Shown one piece after another: positions 1 through 6,267 of a DNA stretch of 10,087 bases. Positions within the stretch are counted from its first letter, which is position 1. Every line of letters starts with the position of its first letter. The position numbers and the translations under genes are program-made. Origin of the DNA: an uncultured Oscillospiraceae bacterium. GTDB lineage: Bacteria; Bacillota; Clostridia; Oscillospirales; Oscillospiraceae. The notes below the pieces were generated by a model. It saw nothing but the letters and a program-made list of their open reading frames with translations. It made no database searches and had not been told where the DNA came from. Location of the stretch: NCBI GenBank assembly GCA_934533005.1, contig CAKTBC010000067.1, forward strand, positions 1 through 10,087, in the 5' to 3' direction.

Positions 1-24
1 TCTACCAAGAGAGTTGGAGAGAAA

Positions 25-1389
25 ATGAAGAGAGAAAACTTCAATTCGCGCATCGGGTTCATTCTTGTGAGCGCCGGATGCGCCATCGGCATTGGAAACG
101 TCTGGAAATTCCCATATCTCGCCGGACAAAACGGCGGCGGGTATTTCGTCCTCTTTTATCTGCTGTTCCTCATCATTATGGGCATACCCGTGATGACGAT
201 GGAGCTGGCGGTCGGCCGCGCGAGCCGGAAGAGCGCCGTTCTCGGCTATAAGACGCTCGAGCCCGCTGGGAGCAAATGGCATTGGCACGGCTGGGTGTGC
301 GTCATCGGCTGCCTGCTGCTGATGATGTACTACACCACCGTCTCCGGCTGGATGCTCGCCTACTTCTTCAAGTTCGTCTCCGGCGCGTTCACGACCGTTA
401 CGGCGGAAACGTCCGACAGCGTGTTTGCCAACATGCTCGCCAACCCCGTGGAAATGGGCATCTTCATGGCGATCACCGTGGCGGGCGGCCTGCTCGTGTG
501 CTCCGGCGGCGTGCAGAAGGGACTTGAAAAGGTCACGAAAATCATGATGGTGTGCCTCCTTGTGCTCATCGTCGTGCTCGCCGTGCACAGCATGACGCTC
601 CCCGGCGCGGCAAAGGGTCTTGACTTCTATCTGCGCCCGAATCTGGACTCCATCCGCTCCGTCGGCATTTTTAATGTGATCACCAACGCCATGAATCAGG
701 CGTTCTTTACGCTCAGTCTCGGCATCGCCGCCATGGAAATTTTTGGCAGCTACATGCACGACGAACACACGCTCACCGGTGAATCGGTGCGTATCTGCGC
801 GCTGGACACGTTCGTGGCGATCATGGCCGGTCTCATCATCTTCCCCGCCTGCTTCAGCTACAATGTGGAGCCGGGTCAGGGCCCTGCGCTCATCTTTATG
901 ACGCTGCCCAAGATCTTCCTCGATATGCCCGGCGGGCGCGTGTGGGGCTCGCTCTTCTTCCTGTTCATGACGTTTGCAAGCTTCTCCACCGTTACGGCGG
1001 TCTTTGAAAACCTGATCGCAAGCGCGTGCGACAACTGGGGCTGGAGCCGCAAAAAATCCGTCGGCATCGTTGGCGCAGTGCTCTTCGTCGCCAGCATCCC
1101 GTGTGTTCTCGGCTACAACGTCTGGAGCGGCTTCCACCCGATGCCCGGCAAGGACATCCTCGACTTTGAGGACTTCCTCGTCAGCTTCCTGCTGCTGCCG
1201 ATCGGCTCGCTCATCTATCTGCTGTTCTGCGTGAGCAAAAACGGCTGGGGCTTTGACAAGTACCTTGCCGAGTGCAACAAGGGCGAGGGAATCAAAATGT
1301 CCCCGAAGTTCAAGGTCTACTTCCGGTATATCCTGCCGATCCTGATCCTTGTGATCCTCGTTGTCGGGCTCGTTCCCCTGTTCAAGTAA
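25..1389 (+). CDS. Sodium-dependent transporter, NSS/SNF family (11-TM amino-acid symporter type)
   Basis: A 454-residue inner-membrane symporter that should use the sodium gradient to import a small substrate, in bacteria usually an amino acid. The N-terminus carries the family hallmark: an unwound first helix (residues 9-29, GCAIGIGNVWKFPYLAGQNG) followed by GGGYF and a second helix ending MELAVGR. About eleven hydrophobic helices can be counted, near 9-29, 39-60, 88-115, 145-165, 172-190, 222-246, 259-280, 308-335, 346-365, 388-408 and 430-453. Helix 6 has the typical NQAFFTLSLG and helix 8 the serine/threonine-rich ASFSTVTAVFE expected at a sodium site. Eleven rather than twelve helices matches bacterial relatives such as MhsT and Tyt1, which take aromatic or branched amino acids. 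The substrate here cannot be read from sequence. The start has GGAG 8 bases upstream (16-21 region). The promoter lies left of the window. The Sel1-repeat gene follows after 11 bp, so the two are probably co-transcribed. Confidence 0.95.
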   Translation: MKRENFNSRIGFILVSAGCAIGIGNVWKFPYLAGQNGGGYFVLFYLLFLIIMGIPVMTMELAVGRASRKSAVLGYKTLEPAGSKWHWHGWVCVIGCLLLMMYYTTVSGWMLAYFFKFVSGAFTTVTAETSDSVFANMLANPVEMGIFMAITVAGGLLVCSGGVQKGLEKVTKIMMVCLLVLIVVLAVHSMTLPGAAKGLDFYLRPNLDSIRSVGIFNVITNAMNQAFFTLSLGIAAMEIFGSYMHDEHTLTGESVRICALDTFVAIMAGLIIFPACFSYNVEPGQGPALIFMTLPKIFLDMPGGRVWGSLFFLFMTFASFSTVTAVFENLIASACDNWGWSRKKSVGIVGAVLFVASIPCVLGYNVWSGFHPMPGKDILDFEDFLVSFLLLPIGSLIYLLFCVSKNGWGFDKYLAECNKGEGIKMSPKFKVYFRYILPILILVILVVGLVPLFK

Positions 1390-1400
1390 GGGGGCGGGCT

Positions 1401-1787
1401 ATGGCATCCAGCTATTACAAACCCTGCCCGGAGCTTGACCGGTGCGATGAGCTGATCGAAAAATACTGGGAAACCGAGCAGTATGACAAGTGCTTCGCCG
1501 GTCATCTGGAGCTTGCGGAAAATGGCTATCCCCTTGCCGAATGCCAGGTCGGGTACTTCTATTACCGTGGACTCGGCGTGGAGAAGGATCTCGCCCAGGC
1601 GTTTTACTGGACGCATCGCGCCGCTGAGCACGGCGACCGCGACGGGCAGTACAATCTCGCTACGCTCTATGAAAACGGTGAGGGCGTCGAAAAGGACATG
1701 GACGAGGCCAAGCGCTGGTATCTTCTCGCCGCGCAGCAGAAGCACCGCGAGGCCATTGTCAAATGCCGAAAGTTGAAGATTATGTAA
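1401..1787 (+). CDS. Small Sel1-repeat (SLR) protein
   Basis: A 128-residue soluble protein with no signal peptide or membrane helix. Residues ~44-79 and ~80-115 form two Sel1-like repeats, recognisable from the pattern A-x-x-x-L/V-G-x-x-Y-x-x-G-x-G-V-x-K-D followed by A-x-x-W and A-A. Examples are GYFYYRGLGVEKDLAQAFYW and ATLYENGEGVEKDMDEAKRW. Sel1 repeats are paired-helix, TPR-like units that mediate protein-protein contacts. No catalytic motif is visible, so an adaptor or scaffold role is inference. The first 40 residues look like a further degenerate helical pair. The ATG at 1401 is preceded by the G-rich GGGGGCGGGCT, directly after the transporter stop, which suggests translational coupling. 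A longer reading frame from 1272 overlaps the transporter and was not used. The pairing with a transporter is unusual enough to note but does not prove a shared function. Confidence 0.9.
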   Translation: MASSYYKPCPELDRCDELIEKYWETEQYDKCFAGHLELAENGYPLAECQVGYFYYRGLGVEKDLAQAFYWTHRAAEHGDRDGQYNLATLYENGEGVEKDMDEAKRWYLLAAQQKHREAIVKCRKLKIM

Positions 1788-1831
1788 ATTATATTATGTG
1801 AACCTGTATCGTATAAACAACAGCATAACTT

Positions 1832-1950
1832 TCTCTCCCTCCGTCAAAAACTTCGTTTTTGACACCTCCCTCGTCAGAGGGAGGCAATGAAAATAGGCTC
1901 CCTCTGACGAGGGAGCTGGCAGCGGCCTTAGCCGCTAACTGAGGGAGAGA
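1832..1950. repeat. 119-bp intergenic inverted-repeat element (MITE/REP-like, non-coding)
   Basis: The ends are a perfect 10-bp inverted repeat: TCTCTCCCTC at 1832-1841 and GAGGGAGAGA at 1941-1950. Inside, 1866-1883 and 1899-1916 are perfect 18-bp inverted copies of each other, and each is also a hairpin by itself (arms CTCCCTC/GAGGGAG). Between end and core, the left half has a hairpin at 1843-1863 (GTCAAAAAC/GTTTTTGAC) and the right half one at 1921-1936 (AGCGGC/GCCGCT). The whole is thus two inverted half-units with the same frame but different inner stem-loops. It encodes nothing. I see no flanking target-site duplication. From memory, GAGGGAG-type elements of this kind are scattered through Faecalibacterium and related genomes. 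That recollection needs a genome search. Confidence 0.75.
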
Positions 1951-1952
1951 TC

Positions 1953-1999
1953 AAACGGAAAGCAGCCCGGACATTTATTGTCCGGGCTGCTTTCCGTTT
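1953..1999. terminator. Perfect 21-bp hairpin, probable bidirectional terminator
   Basis: The arms 1953-1973 and 1979-1999 are perfectly complementary over 21 bp, with a 5-base loop (TTTAT). The stem has a GC-rich centre (GCAGCCCGGACA) and A/T-rich outer pairs (AAAC/GTTT), so either strand ends its stem in a short T run. It lies between the stop codons of the convergent Sel1-repeat gene and ahcY, 8 bp past the ahcY stop. It most likely ends ahcY transcription and can also stop read-through from the transporter operon. The T run is short on both sides, so termination strength is uncertain. Confidence 0.8.
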
Positions 2000-2007
2000 A
2001 CATAGTT

Positions 2008-3249
2008 TTAAATCCCAAGGTACTTTTTCTGTTCTTCGGTGAGGGTGTCGATGGTGATGCCAAGCGTGGAGAGCTTTTTGCGGGCGATGGCGTCATCGAT
2101 CTCGTGCGGGACACGGATGACGCCAGGGCAAAGCTCCGCGCGGTGGTCGGCGAGATATTTGGCACTCATGGCCTGCACCGCAAAGCTCATATCCATGATC
2201 TCCGCCGGGTGGCCGTCGCCGGAGGCGAGATTCACGAGCCGCCCCTCCGCGAGCACGAAGAGCGTTTTGCCGTTCGGGAGGACGTAGCCCTCGATGTTAT
2301 GGCGCGCCTCGTAGTGCTCCGTTGCCATTTCGCGCAGCGCCGCCACATTGACCTCCACATCGAAGTGACCGGCGTTGGAGAGGATCGCGCCGTCCTTCAT
2401 CATGGGGAAGTGGCGCGCGAAGATGACGTCGTCGCAGCCCGTGACGGTGACGAAAATGTCGCCGCGCCTGGCCGCCTCGTCCATCGGGAGGACAACGAAG
2501 CCGTCCATGTGCGCCTCGATGGCGCGAACGGGGTCGACCTCCGTGACGATGACCCGCGCGCCGAGACCGTGCGCGCGCATCGCCACGCCCTTTCCGCACC
2601 AGCCGTAGCCGCAGACCACAACTTCTTTGCCCGCAACGATGAGATTCGTTGTGCGCATGATGCCATCCCAGACGCTCTGGCCGGTGCCGTACCGGTTATC
2701 AAAGAGGTGCTTGCAGTCCGCGTCGTTGACGAGCATCATCGGGAAGCGCAGTTCCCCGGCGCGATCCATCGCCAGCAGACGCAAAATGCCGGTCGTCGTC
2801 TCCTCGCAGCCGCCGATGACCTGCGCTATGAGCTCCGGGTATTTTGTGTGCACCCGGTGGACGAGATCGCCGCCGTCGTCAATGATAATGTTGGGCGCGG
2901 TCTCGAGCACGGCGTCGATCGCGCTCTGGTACTGCTCCGCAGTCGCGCCGTGGACGGCGCAGACGTGCATCCCGCCCGCGGCGAGCGCCGCGGCTACGTC
3001 GTCCTGCGTGGAGAGTGGGTTGCTGCCCGTGACGTGCATTTCCGCGCCGCCCATCTCCAGCACGCGGCAGAGCCACGCGGTTTTCGCCTCCAGATGCACC
3101 GAGAGCGTCACGCGCAGCCCGGCAAAAGGCTTCGTCTCGCGGAAATCCTCCGCAATGGCAGCGAGCACCGGCATATGCCCCGCCGCCCAGCGGATCTTTT
3201 TTTCGCCCTCCGGCGCAAGGGAGATATCGGCAATATGGTTTTCGTACAT
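2008..3249 (-). CDS. ahcY: Adenosylhomocysteinase (S-adenosylhomocysteine hydrolase), short form
   Basis: A 413-residue cytosolic enzyme that reversibly splits S-adenosylhomocysteine, the by-product of SAM-dependent methylation, into adenosine and homocysteine using tightly bound NAD. Visible family motifs in order: VHLEAKTA (51-58), GCEETTTG (147-154), NDADCKHLFDNRYGTGQS (175-192, holding the catalytic Lys180 and Asp184), the NAD-binding loop GYGWCGKG (214-221), SNAGHFDVEV (291-300) and LASGDGHPAEIMDMSFA (341-357). The tail EEQKKYLGI and the total length fit the shorter archaeal/Thermotoga-type branch rather than the ~430-470-residue E. coli-absent, eukaryote-like type. The open frame runs on to 3678, but the ATG at 3249 has AAGGAG at 3257-3262, seven bases upstream, and matches the family N-terminus. 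A terminator separates it from the spoIIE unit, so it is transcribed alone. Confidence 0.96.
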   Translation of the reverse strand: MYENHIADISLAPEGEKKIRWAAGHMPVLAAIAEDFRETKPFAGLRVTLSVHLEAKTAWLCRVLEMGGAEMHVTGSNPLSTQDDVAAALAAGGMHVCAVHGATAEQYQSAIDAVLETAPNIIIDDGGDLVHRVHTKYPELIAQVIGGCEETTTGILRLLAMDRAGELRFPMMLVNDADCKHLFDNRYGTGQSVWDGIMRTTNLIVAGKEVVVCGYGWCGKGVAMRAHGLGARVIVTEVDPVRAIEAHMDGFVVLPMDEAARRGDIFVTVTGCDDVIFARHFPMMKDGAILSNAGHFDVEVNVAALREMATEHYEARHNIEGYVLPNGKTLFVLAEGRLVNLASGDGHPAEIMDMSFAVQAMSAKYLADHRAELCPGVIRVPHEIDDAIARKKLSTLGITIDTLTEEQKKYLGI

Positions 3250-3280
3250 GGCTGTACTCCTTTTTTCTATGGTATTTTTC

Positions 3281-3309
3281 ATATTACCATCCCGCCGCAC
3301 ATCGCGCAA
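3281..3309 (-). promoter_or_regulatory. Possible sigma-A promoter for ahcY, overlapped by an inverted repeat
   Basis: On the minus strand TTGCGC (3304-3309) and TAATAT (3281-3286) are 17 bp apart, a normal spacing, though each hexamer matches the consensus only partly. They lie between the upstream terminator and the ahcY ribosome binding site, where a promoter is required. A 6-bp inverted repeat, ATGGTA at 3269-3274 and TACCAT at 3285-3290, overlaps the -10 region and could be an operator. The untranslated leader would be too short for a riboswitch. Confidence 0.3.
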
Positions 3310-3320
3310 CAGAAAAAAAC

Positions 3321-3349
3321 CGGAGCCGGTCAGCTTGTGACCGGCTCCG
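3321..3349 (-). terminator. Intrinsic terminator after the spoIIE-small protein unit
   Basis: The 12-bp perfect stem CGGAGCCGGTCA / TGACCGGCTCCG has a 5-base loop (3333-3337). Read on the minus strand it is followed by GG and seven T residues (complement of 3313-3319). It starts 4 bp after the stop codon of the small membrane protein gene, so it closes that transcript and insulates ahcY. Confidence 0.9.
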
Positions 3350-3353
3350 ATTT

Positions 3354-3764
3354 TCATAAATGCGCCAGATGCAGGGCGAACCAGGCAATGACCCCGGCAA
3401 TGGCGCCCGCCGCGGCGTAGAGCGGCGCGCGCAGCCGGGCAAAAAGCTTGCCGGTCGTGCGCTTTCCGCCGCCGAGATAGCCTTCCGCCGCGGCGCGCGC
3501 CTGGCGCAGCACATCCTTTTCGCTCACGCCGGACTGCCCGGCGAAATCCTCGCGGATGATGAATATGGCCTGCTCGAATACCTTCGGGTCGGGCGATTTT
3601 ACGACGATGACTCTTTTGGAGATTCCTTTGACCACGGGGAACTCTTCCTCCTCCCGGCAGCGGTTCTTCTCCAAGCATAACCGGTTTTTGCCATCCTTAT
3701 TCGGTTTCCGGTGCACTTTTCCGAATCGCAGCCAGCCGCGGCGCAGCCGTTCTCTTCCGCTCAT
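3354..3764 (-). CDS. Small membrane-anchored protein of unknown function downstream of spoIIE
   Basis: Function not recognised. The conserved-looking part begins VVKGISKRVIVVKSPDPKVF and continues with a mixed alpha/beta or helical region (FEQAIFIIRED, then VSEKDVLRQARAAAEGYL), a basic linker (GGGKRTTGKLFARLR) and one C-terminal hydrophobic helix (last ~23 residues). This suggests a tail-anchored protein with most of its chain in the cytosol. Two starts are credible. The ATG at 3764 gives 136 residues, overlaps the spoIIE stop as ATGA, and has GGAGGA at 3771-3776 with ideal 6-base spacing. A GTG at 3635 gives 93 residues, has GGGAGGAGG at 3647-3655 with 11-base spacing, and removes a 43-residue, very basic and low-conservation-looking extension. 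I annotate the longer one on start-codon evidence, but the shorter one may be the conserved protein. Coupling to spoIIE suggests co-expression in sporulation; this is inference. Confidence 0.7.
   Translation of the reverse strand: MSGRERLRRGWLRFGKVHRKPNKDGKNRLCLEKNRCREEEEFPVVKGISKRVIVVKSPDPKVFEQAIFIIREDFAGQSGVSEKDVLRQARAAAEGYLGGGKRTTGKLFARLRAPLYAAAGAIAGVIAWFALHLAHL
3647..3655 (-). promoter_or_regulatory. Internal strong ribosome binding site for an alternative GTG start
   Basis: Reads GGGAGGAGG on the minus strand, 11 bases before the in-frame GTG at 3635. It decides between a 136- and a 93-residue product for the small gene after spoIIE, or permits both. The sequence also codes for the Glu-rich stretch of the longer form, so it could be chance. 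Confidence 0.4.
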
Positions 3765-6094
3765 TTGCGCTCCTCCAGCCGGATGGCGAGGACGGTCATG
3801 TCGTCCTTGTATCCGTAGCGCTCGCCCGCCTCATGCACGACGCTGCGGGCGAGAGCGCGCATGTCCGTGCCGTCATCATCAAGAAGGAGGCGGCGGAGCC
3901 AGGCATCGTCTTCCCGCGTTACCACGCCGTCGCTCGCGATGACGGCGAGCGCGCCGGGGCGGATATGCAGCCGCACAACGTCCGGCGGCTCGCCCTCTCC
4001 GGCGAGAACGCCCGCCGCCATCGTCTCGCCCTTGACGCGGCGGACGTTGCGCCCGCTGCGGATGTACGAGGGCGCAGCGCCGTATTTATAAAACCCGGCC
4101 TGGCCGGTGAAGAGGTCAATGCACATGAGATCGATGGCAGCGTAGCCCCAGTTTTCCCCGCTTTTCAGAAGCAGGACGGAGTTCAGTATCTTCATGGCCG
4201 TAGCGGGCTCCACGCCGGAGCGGAGAAAGCGCTCCAAAATGCGCACCGCCGATATGGATTCCTTCGCGGCCTGTTCGCCGCTGCCCATGCCGTCGGAGAG
4301 CAGCACGCACAATACGCCCTGCTCGGTTTTAAAATACGTCCCCCGGTCGCCGGAGACCGGCTCGCCCTCCTTTTTCACCGCCGCCACGCCGACCGACACA
4401 GCGAGCGGCTCGGCCTCGAGCAGCACAAGGCGCGTATCGTCCCGGTTCACAGATGCCGGGCGGCACATGCGGACGCCCAGCGCGTCGGAGACCTCCTGCA
4501 TATAGTCTGCCTCGCGAAAGAGGATCGGGAGGCGCGCGCTTTCGATCACGGCGCGGAGCCGCCCGGTCGGGTCGCGAAAGACGGAAACCTCCGCATCGAT
4601 ATCGAGCGAGTTGAGATACCGGACGAGCCGCCGCTCGGCGATGGTGTCCGAGCCGTTCGCACAGCGAAGATCCTCGCTGATCGCATCGAGCACACCGGCG
4701 AGATACCGGTACTGCCCATAGGCCGCCATGCGGTTTTCCTTCAAGCGCGAGCGGAGCTGCCGCCGGTAAATGAGCGCGCGAAGCTCGGAATTGACCGCCG
4801 CGGTGAACGGCGCGGAGCTTTTGCACTGCTCGCGGAAGCGCGCCGGGAGATCGGCAAGCTCCAGATGCCCCCGGCGGCGCATGCCCGCGGTGGCATCGTT
4901 CAGGAGCGCGAGCGTATCCATGTAGTTTTCCTGCCAGCACTTTTCCTTGCGCGGGCAGCGGACGCAAACCTCCTCCGCCGCGCGGTCGTACACGGTGGCG
5001 ATGTCGGCGTCGTTCTCACGGCTCTCCACGCTGCGGCGCACCGTTTCGTAGAGCTCGCGAAAGGCGTCCGCCAGAGCGCGTGTCCGCCCGGCGGTGTACC
5101 GGCGTATGCCGCGCTCCCCCTCGCCGAGGGTGGGGCGCTGCACCATGGAGACGATGAACGTCATCGTTTTGGCCGGGAGGACAAAGAAGATCACCGAAGC
5201 GCAGAAAGCCTCATAGAGTGCCGGGAGACAGGGGTTTGCCTCCCAGTTCCAAAACACCGCGAGCGTGTTGGCCGCAAGATAGATCAACAAAAACACGAGC
5301 CGTCCCTGCCGCTTGAGCACGCCGGACATAAGTCCCGCGAAGCCGTAGCAGATCGTGAAGATCGGCGTGCCGGGAAAGGCAATGTCCATGGAAAGCCCGG
5401 TGATGACGCCGATGAGCGCGCCCTCCGCCGCGCCCGCGCCGAACGAGGAGATCATCACGCACAGCACCGCCGCCACGCGGCCGAGACACAGGACATCCAT
5501 GATCGTGACACGTGTGAGCGCCATCAGCGCGCAGCAGAGGATCAAAACGCCGCCCGCTTCCCGCCGCAGCTCCTCCCGCTCCAGCCGCAGCCGTTCGGCG
5601 GTGAGTGCCATGTGGAAGAGATAGGCCGAGAGCCCCGTGAGGACGACCTCGGTGGCAAGATTGACCGCTACGGAAAGCTGCAAAAGCTTATCGAAGGCGT
5701 TGAGCGCCCCCGTGGCGCCCATCACGGCGGCAGCCACGGCAGGCATGAACCACGCACGGTGCGCGATCGCCGTCTCCCGCAGGAGAAATGCCGTCGTAAA
5801 TACGAGCACGAGCGCCGCCATATACCGCAGCGCCCATGCAAGTGAGCCGGAGACAAGATATCCCGCCGCCGCGCCAAGGACGCACGCAAGCCCGCCAAGT
5901 CCGCCGCCCGAGCGCGCCGCCATCGCCACGCCGAACGGCGCGCACGAGCCGAATACGCGCACACAGCCCGTCACAAAGCCCAGCGCGAAATGCGTGCCGA
6001 GCGAGGCGGCCTTGACCGCCGCGGGACGGTTGATGCGCAGCGTCTCCCCTTTCCACGGATTTCGCAGCAGCACGGTCTTATCTCCCAATGACAT
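3761..6094 (-). CDS. spoIIE: Stage II sporulation protein E (PP2C-type serine phosphatase)
   Basis: A 777-residue integral membrane phosphatase. In Bacillus, SpoIIE sits at the polar septum and dephosphorylates the anti-anti-sigma factor SpoIIAA, releasing sigma-F in the forespore; it also interacts with FtsZ. Here the first ~310 residues are strongly hydrophobic with about ten helices. A central cytosolic region includes a cysteine group (EEVCVRCPRKEKCW) also typical of the family. The PPM/PP2C domain covers about 565-777, with metal-binding aspartates in SGDRG (Asp583), LLSDGMGSGEQA (Asp601), IASDGV (Asp722) and YGYKDDMTVLAI (Asp764/765). Size is close to the 827 residues of B. subtilis. 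The frame stays open to 6373, into mreB, but the ATG at 6094 follows GGGGGTAG and gives the usual N-terminus. An alternative in-frame ATG lies 11 codons upstream. The small membrane-protein gene overlaps its stop, so it is translationally coupled. Confidence 0.96.
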   Translation of the reverse strand: MSLGDKTVLLRNPWKGETLRINRPAAVKAASLGTHFALGFVTGCVRVFGSCAPFGVAMAARSGGGLGGLACVLGAAAGYLVSGSLAWALRYMAALVLVFTTAFLLRETAIAHRAWFMPAVAAAVMGATGALNAFDKLLQLSVAVNLATEVVLTGLSAYLFHMALTAERLRLEREELRREAGGVLILCCALMALTRVTIMDVLCLGRVAAVLCVMISSFGAGAAEGALIGVITGLSMDIAFPGTPIFTICYGFAGLMSGVLKRQGRLVFLLIYLAANTLAVFWNWEANPCLPALYEAFCASVIFFVLPAKTMTFIVSMVQRPTLGEGERGIRRYTAGRTRALADAFRELYETVRRSVESRENDADIATVYDRAAEEVCVRCPRKEKCWQENYMDTLALLNDATAGMRRRGHLELADLPARFREQCKSSAPFTAAVNSELRALIYRRQLRSRLKENRMAAYGQYRYLAGVLDAISEDLRCANGSDTIAERRLVRYLNSLDIDAEVSVFRDPTGRLRAVIESARLPILFREADYMQEVSDALGVRMCRPASVNRDDTRLVLLEAEPLAVSVGVAAVKKEGEPVSGDRGTYFKTEQGVLCVLLSDGMGSGEQAAKESISAVRILERFLRSGVEPATAMKILNSVLLLKSGENWGYAAIDLMCIDLFTGQAGFYKYGAAPSYIRSGRNVRRVKGETMAAGVLAGEGEPPDVVRLHIRPGALAVIASDGVVTREDDAWLRRLLLDDDGTDMRALARSVVHEAGERYGYKDDMTVLAIRLEERK

Positions 6095-6186
6095 ACATCT
6101 ACCCCCAACTGAATATGAAACAAGCATAGCCCGCCGGGGGAGTAAAGGCGGTCGTTCGGCGCTGTCATATTGGGGTTTTTCCGCCT

Positions 6187-6203
6187 CGGAAATGACCGGA
6201 AAT
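6187..6203. repeat. Pair of 7-bp direct repeats upstream of spoIIE
   Basis: CGGAAAT occurs at 6187-6193 and again at 6197-6203, exactly 10 bp apart, in the 130-bp gap between the mreB terminator and the spoIIE start. One helical turn of spacing is what a protein binding the same DNA face twice would use. It does not match the Spo0A box and may be chance. Confidence 0.3.
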
Positions 6204-6224
6204 AATCCGTGCTGAGAAAACGAA

Positions 6225-6248
6225 AAGACCCATCCGAAGATGGGTCTT
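6225..6248 (-). terminator. Intrinsic terminator of the recD2-comF-mreB operon
   Basis: The perfect 10-bp stem AAGACCCATC / GATGGGTCTT has a UUCG loop closed by C-G on the minus strand, the extra-stable tetraloop. It is followed by TTCGTTTTCT. It lies 20 bp past the mreB stop and separates the operon from spoIIE, which therefore needs its own promoter in 6095-6224. I could not identify that promoter with confidence. Confidence 0.9.
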
Positions 6249-6267
6249 AGTGCGTCGAAAAGATGCT

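Noticed and set aside
1832..1999. CRISPR array suggested by repeated GAGGGAG/CTCCCTC words
   Set aside because: The repeats are inverted and contiguous in one element, not direct repeats with regular unique spacers, and no cas gene is nearby.
3250..3320. SAH or SAM riboswitch in the ahcY leader
   Set aside because: Only about 70 bases separate the upstream terminator and the start codon, and no compact conserved hairpin-pseudoknot layout is visible.
1978..3420. 480-codon plus-strand frame opposite ahcY
   Set aside because: It is antisense to a clear SAH hydrolase, starts inside the terminator hairpin, has no ribosome binding site and has antisense-type composition.
3833..5845. 670-codon open frame on the plus strand opposite spoIIE
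   Set aside because: The minus strand has unmistakable SpoIIE motifs. The plus-strand translation is rich in His, Arg, Ala and Glu with no recognisable motif, as expected for an antisense frame in GC-rich DNA.
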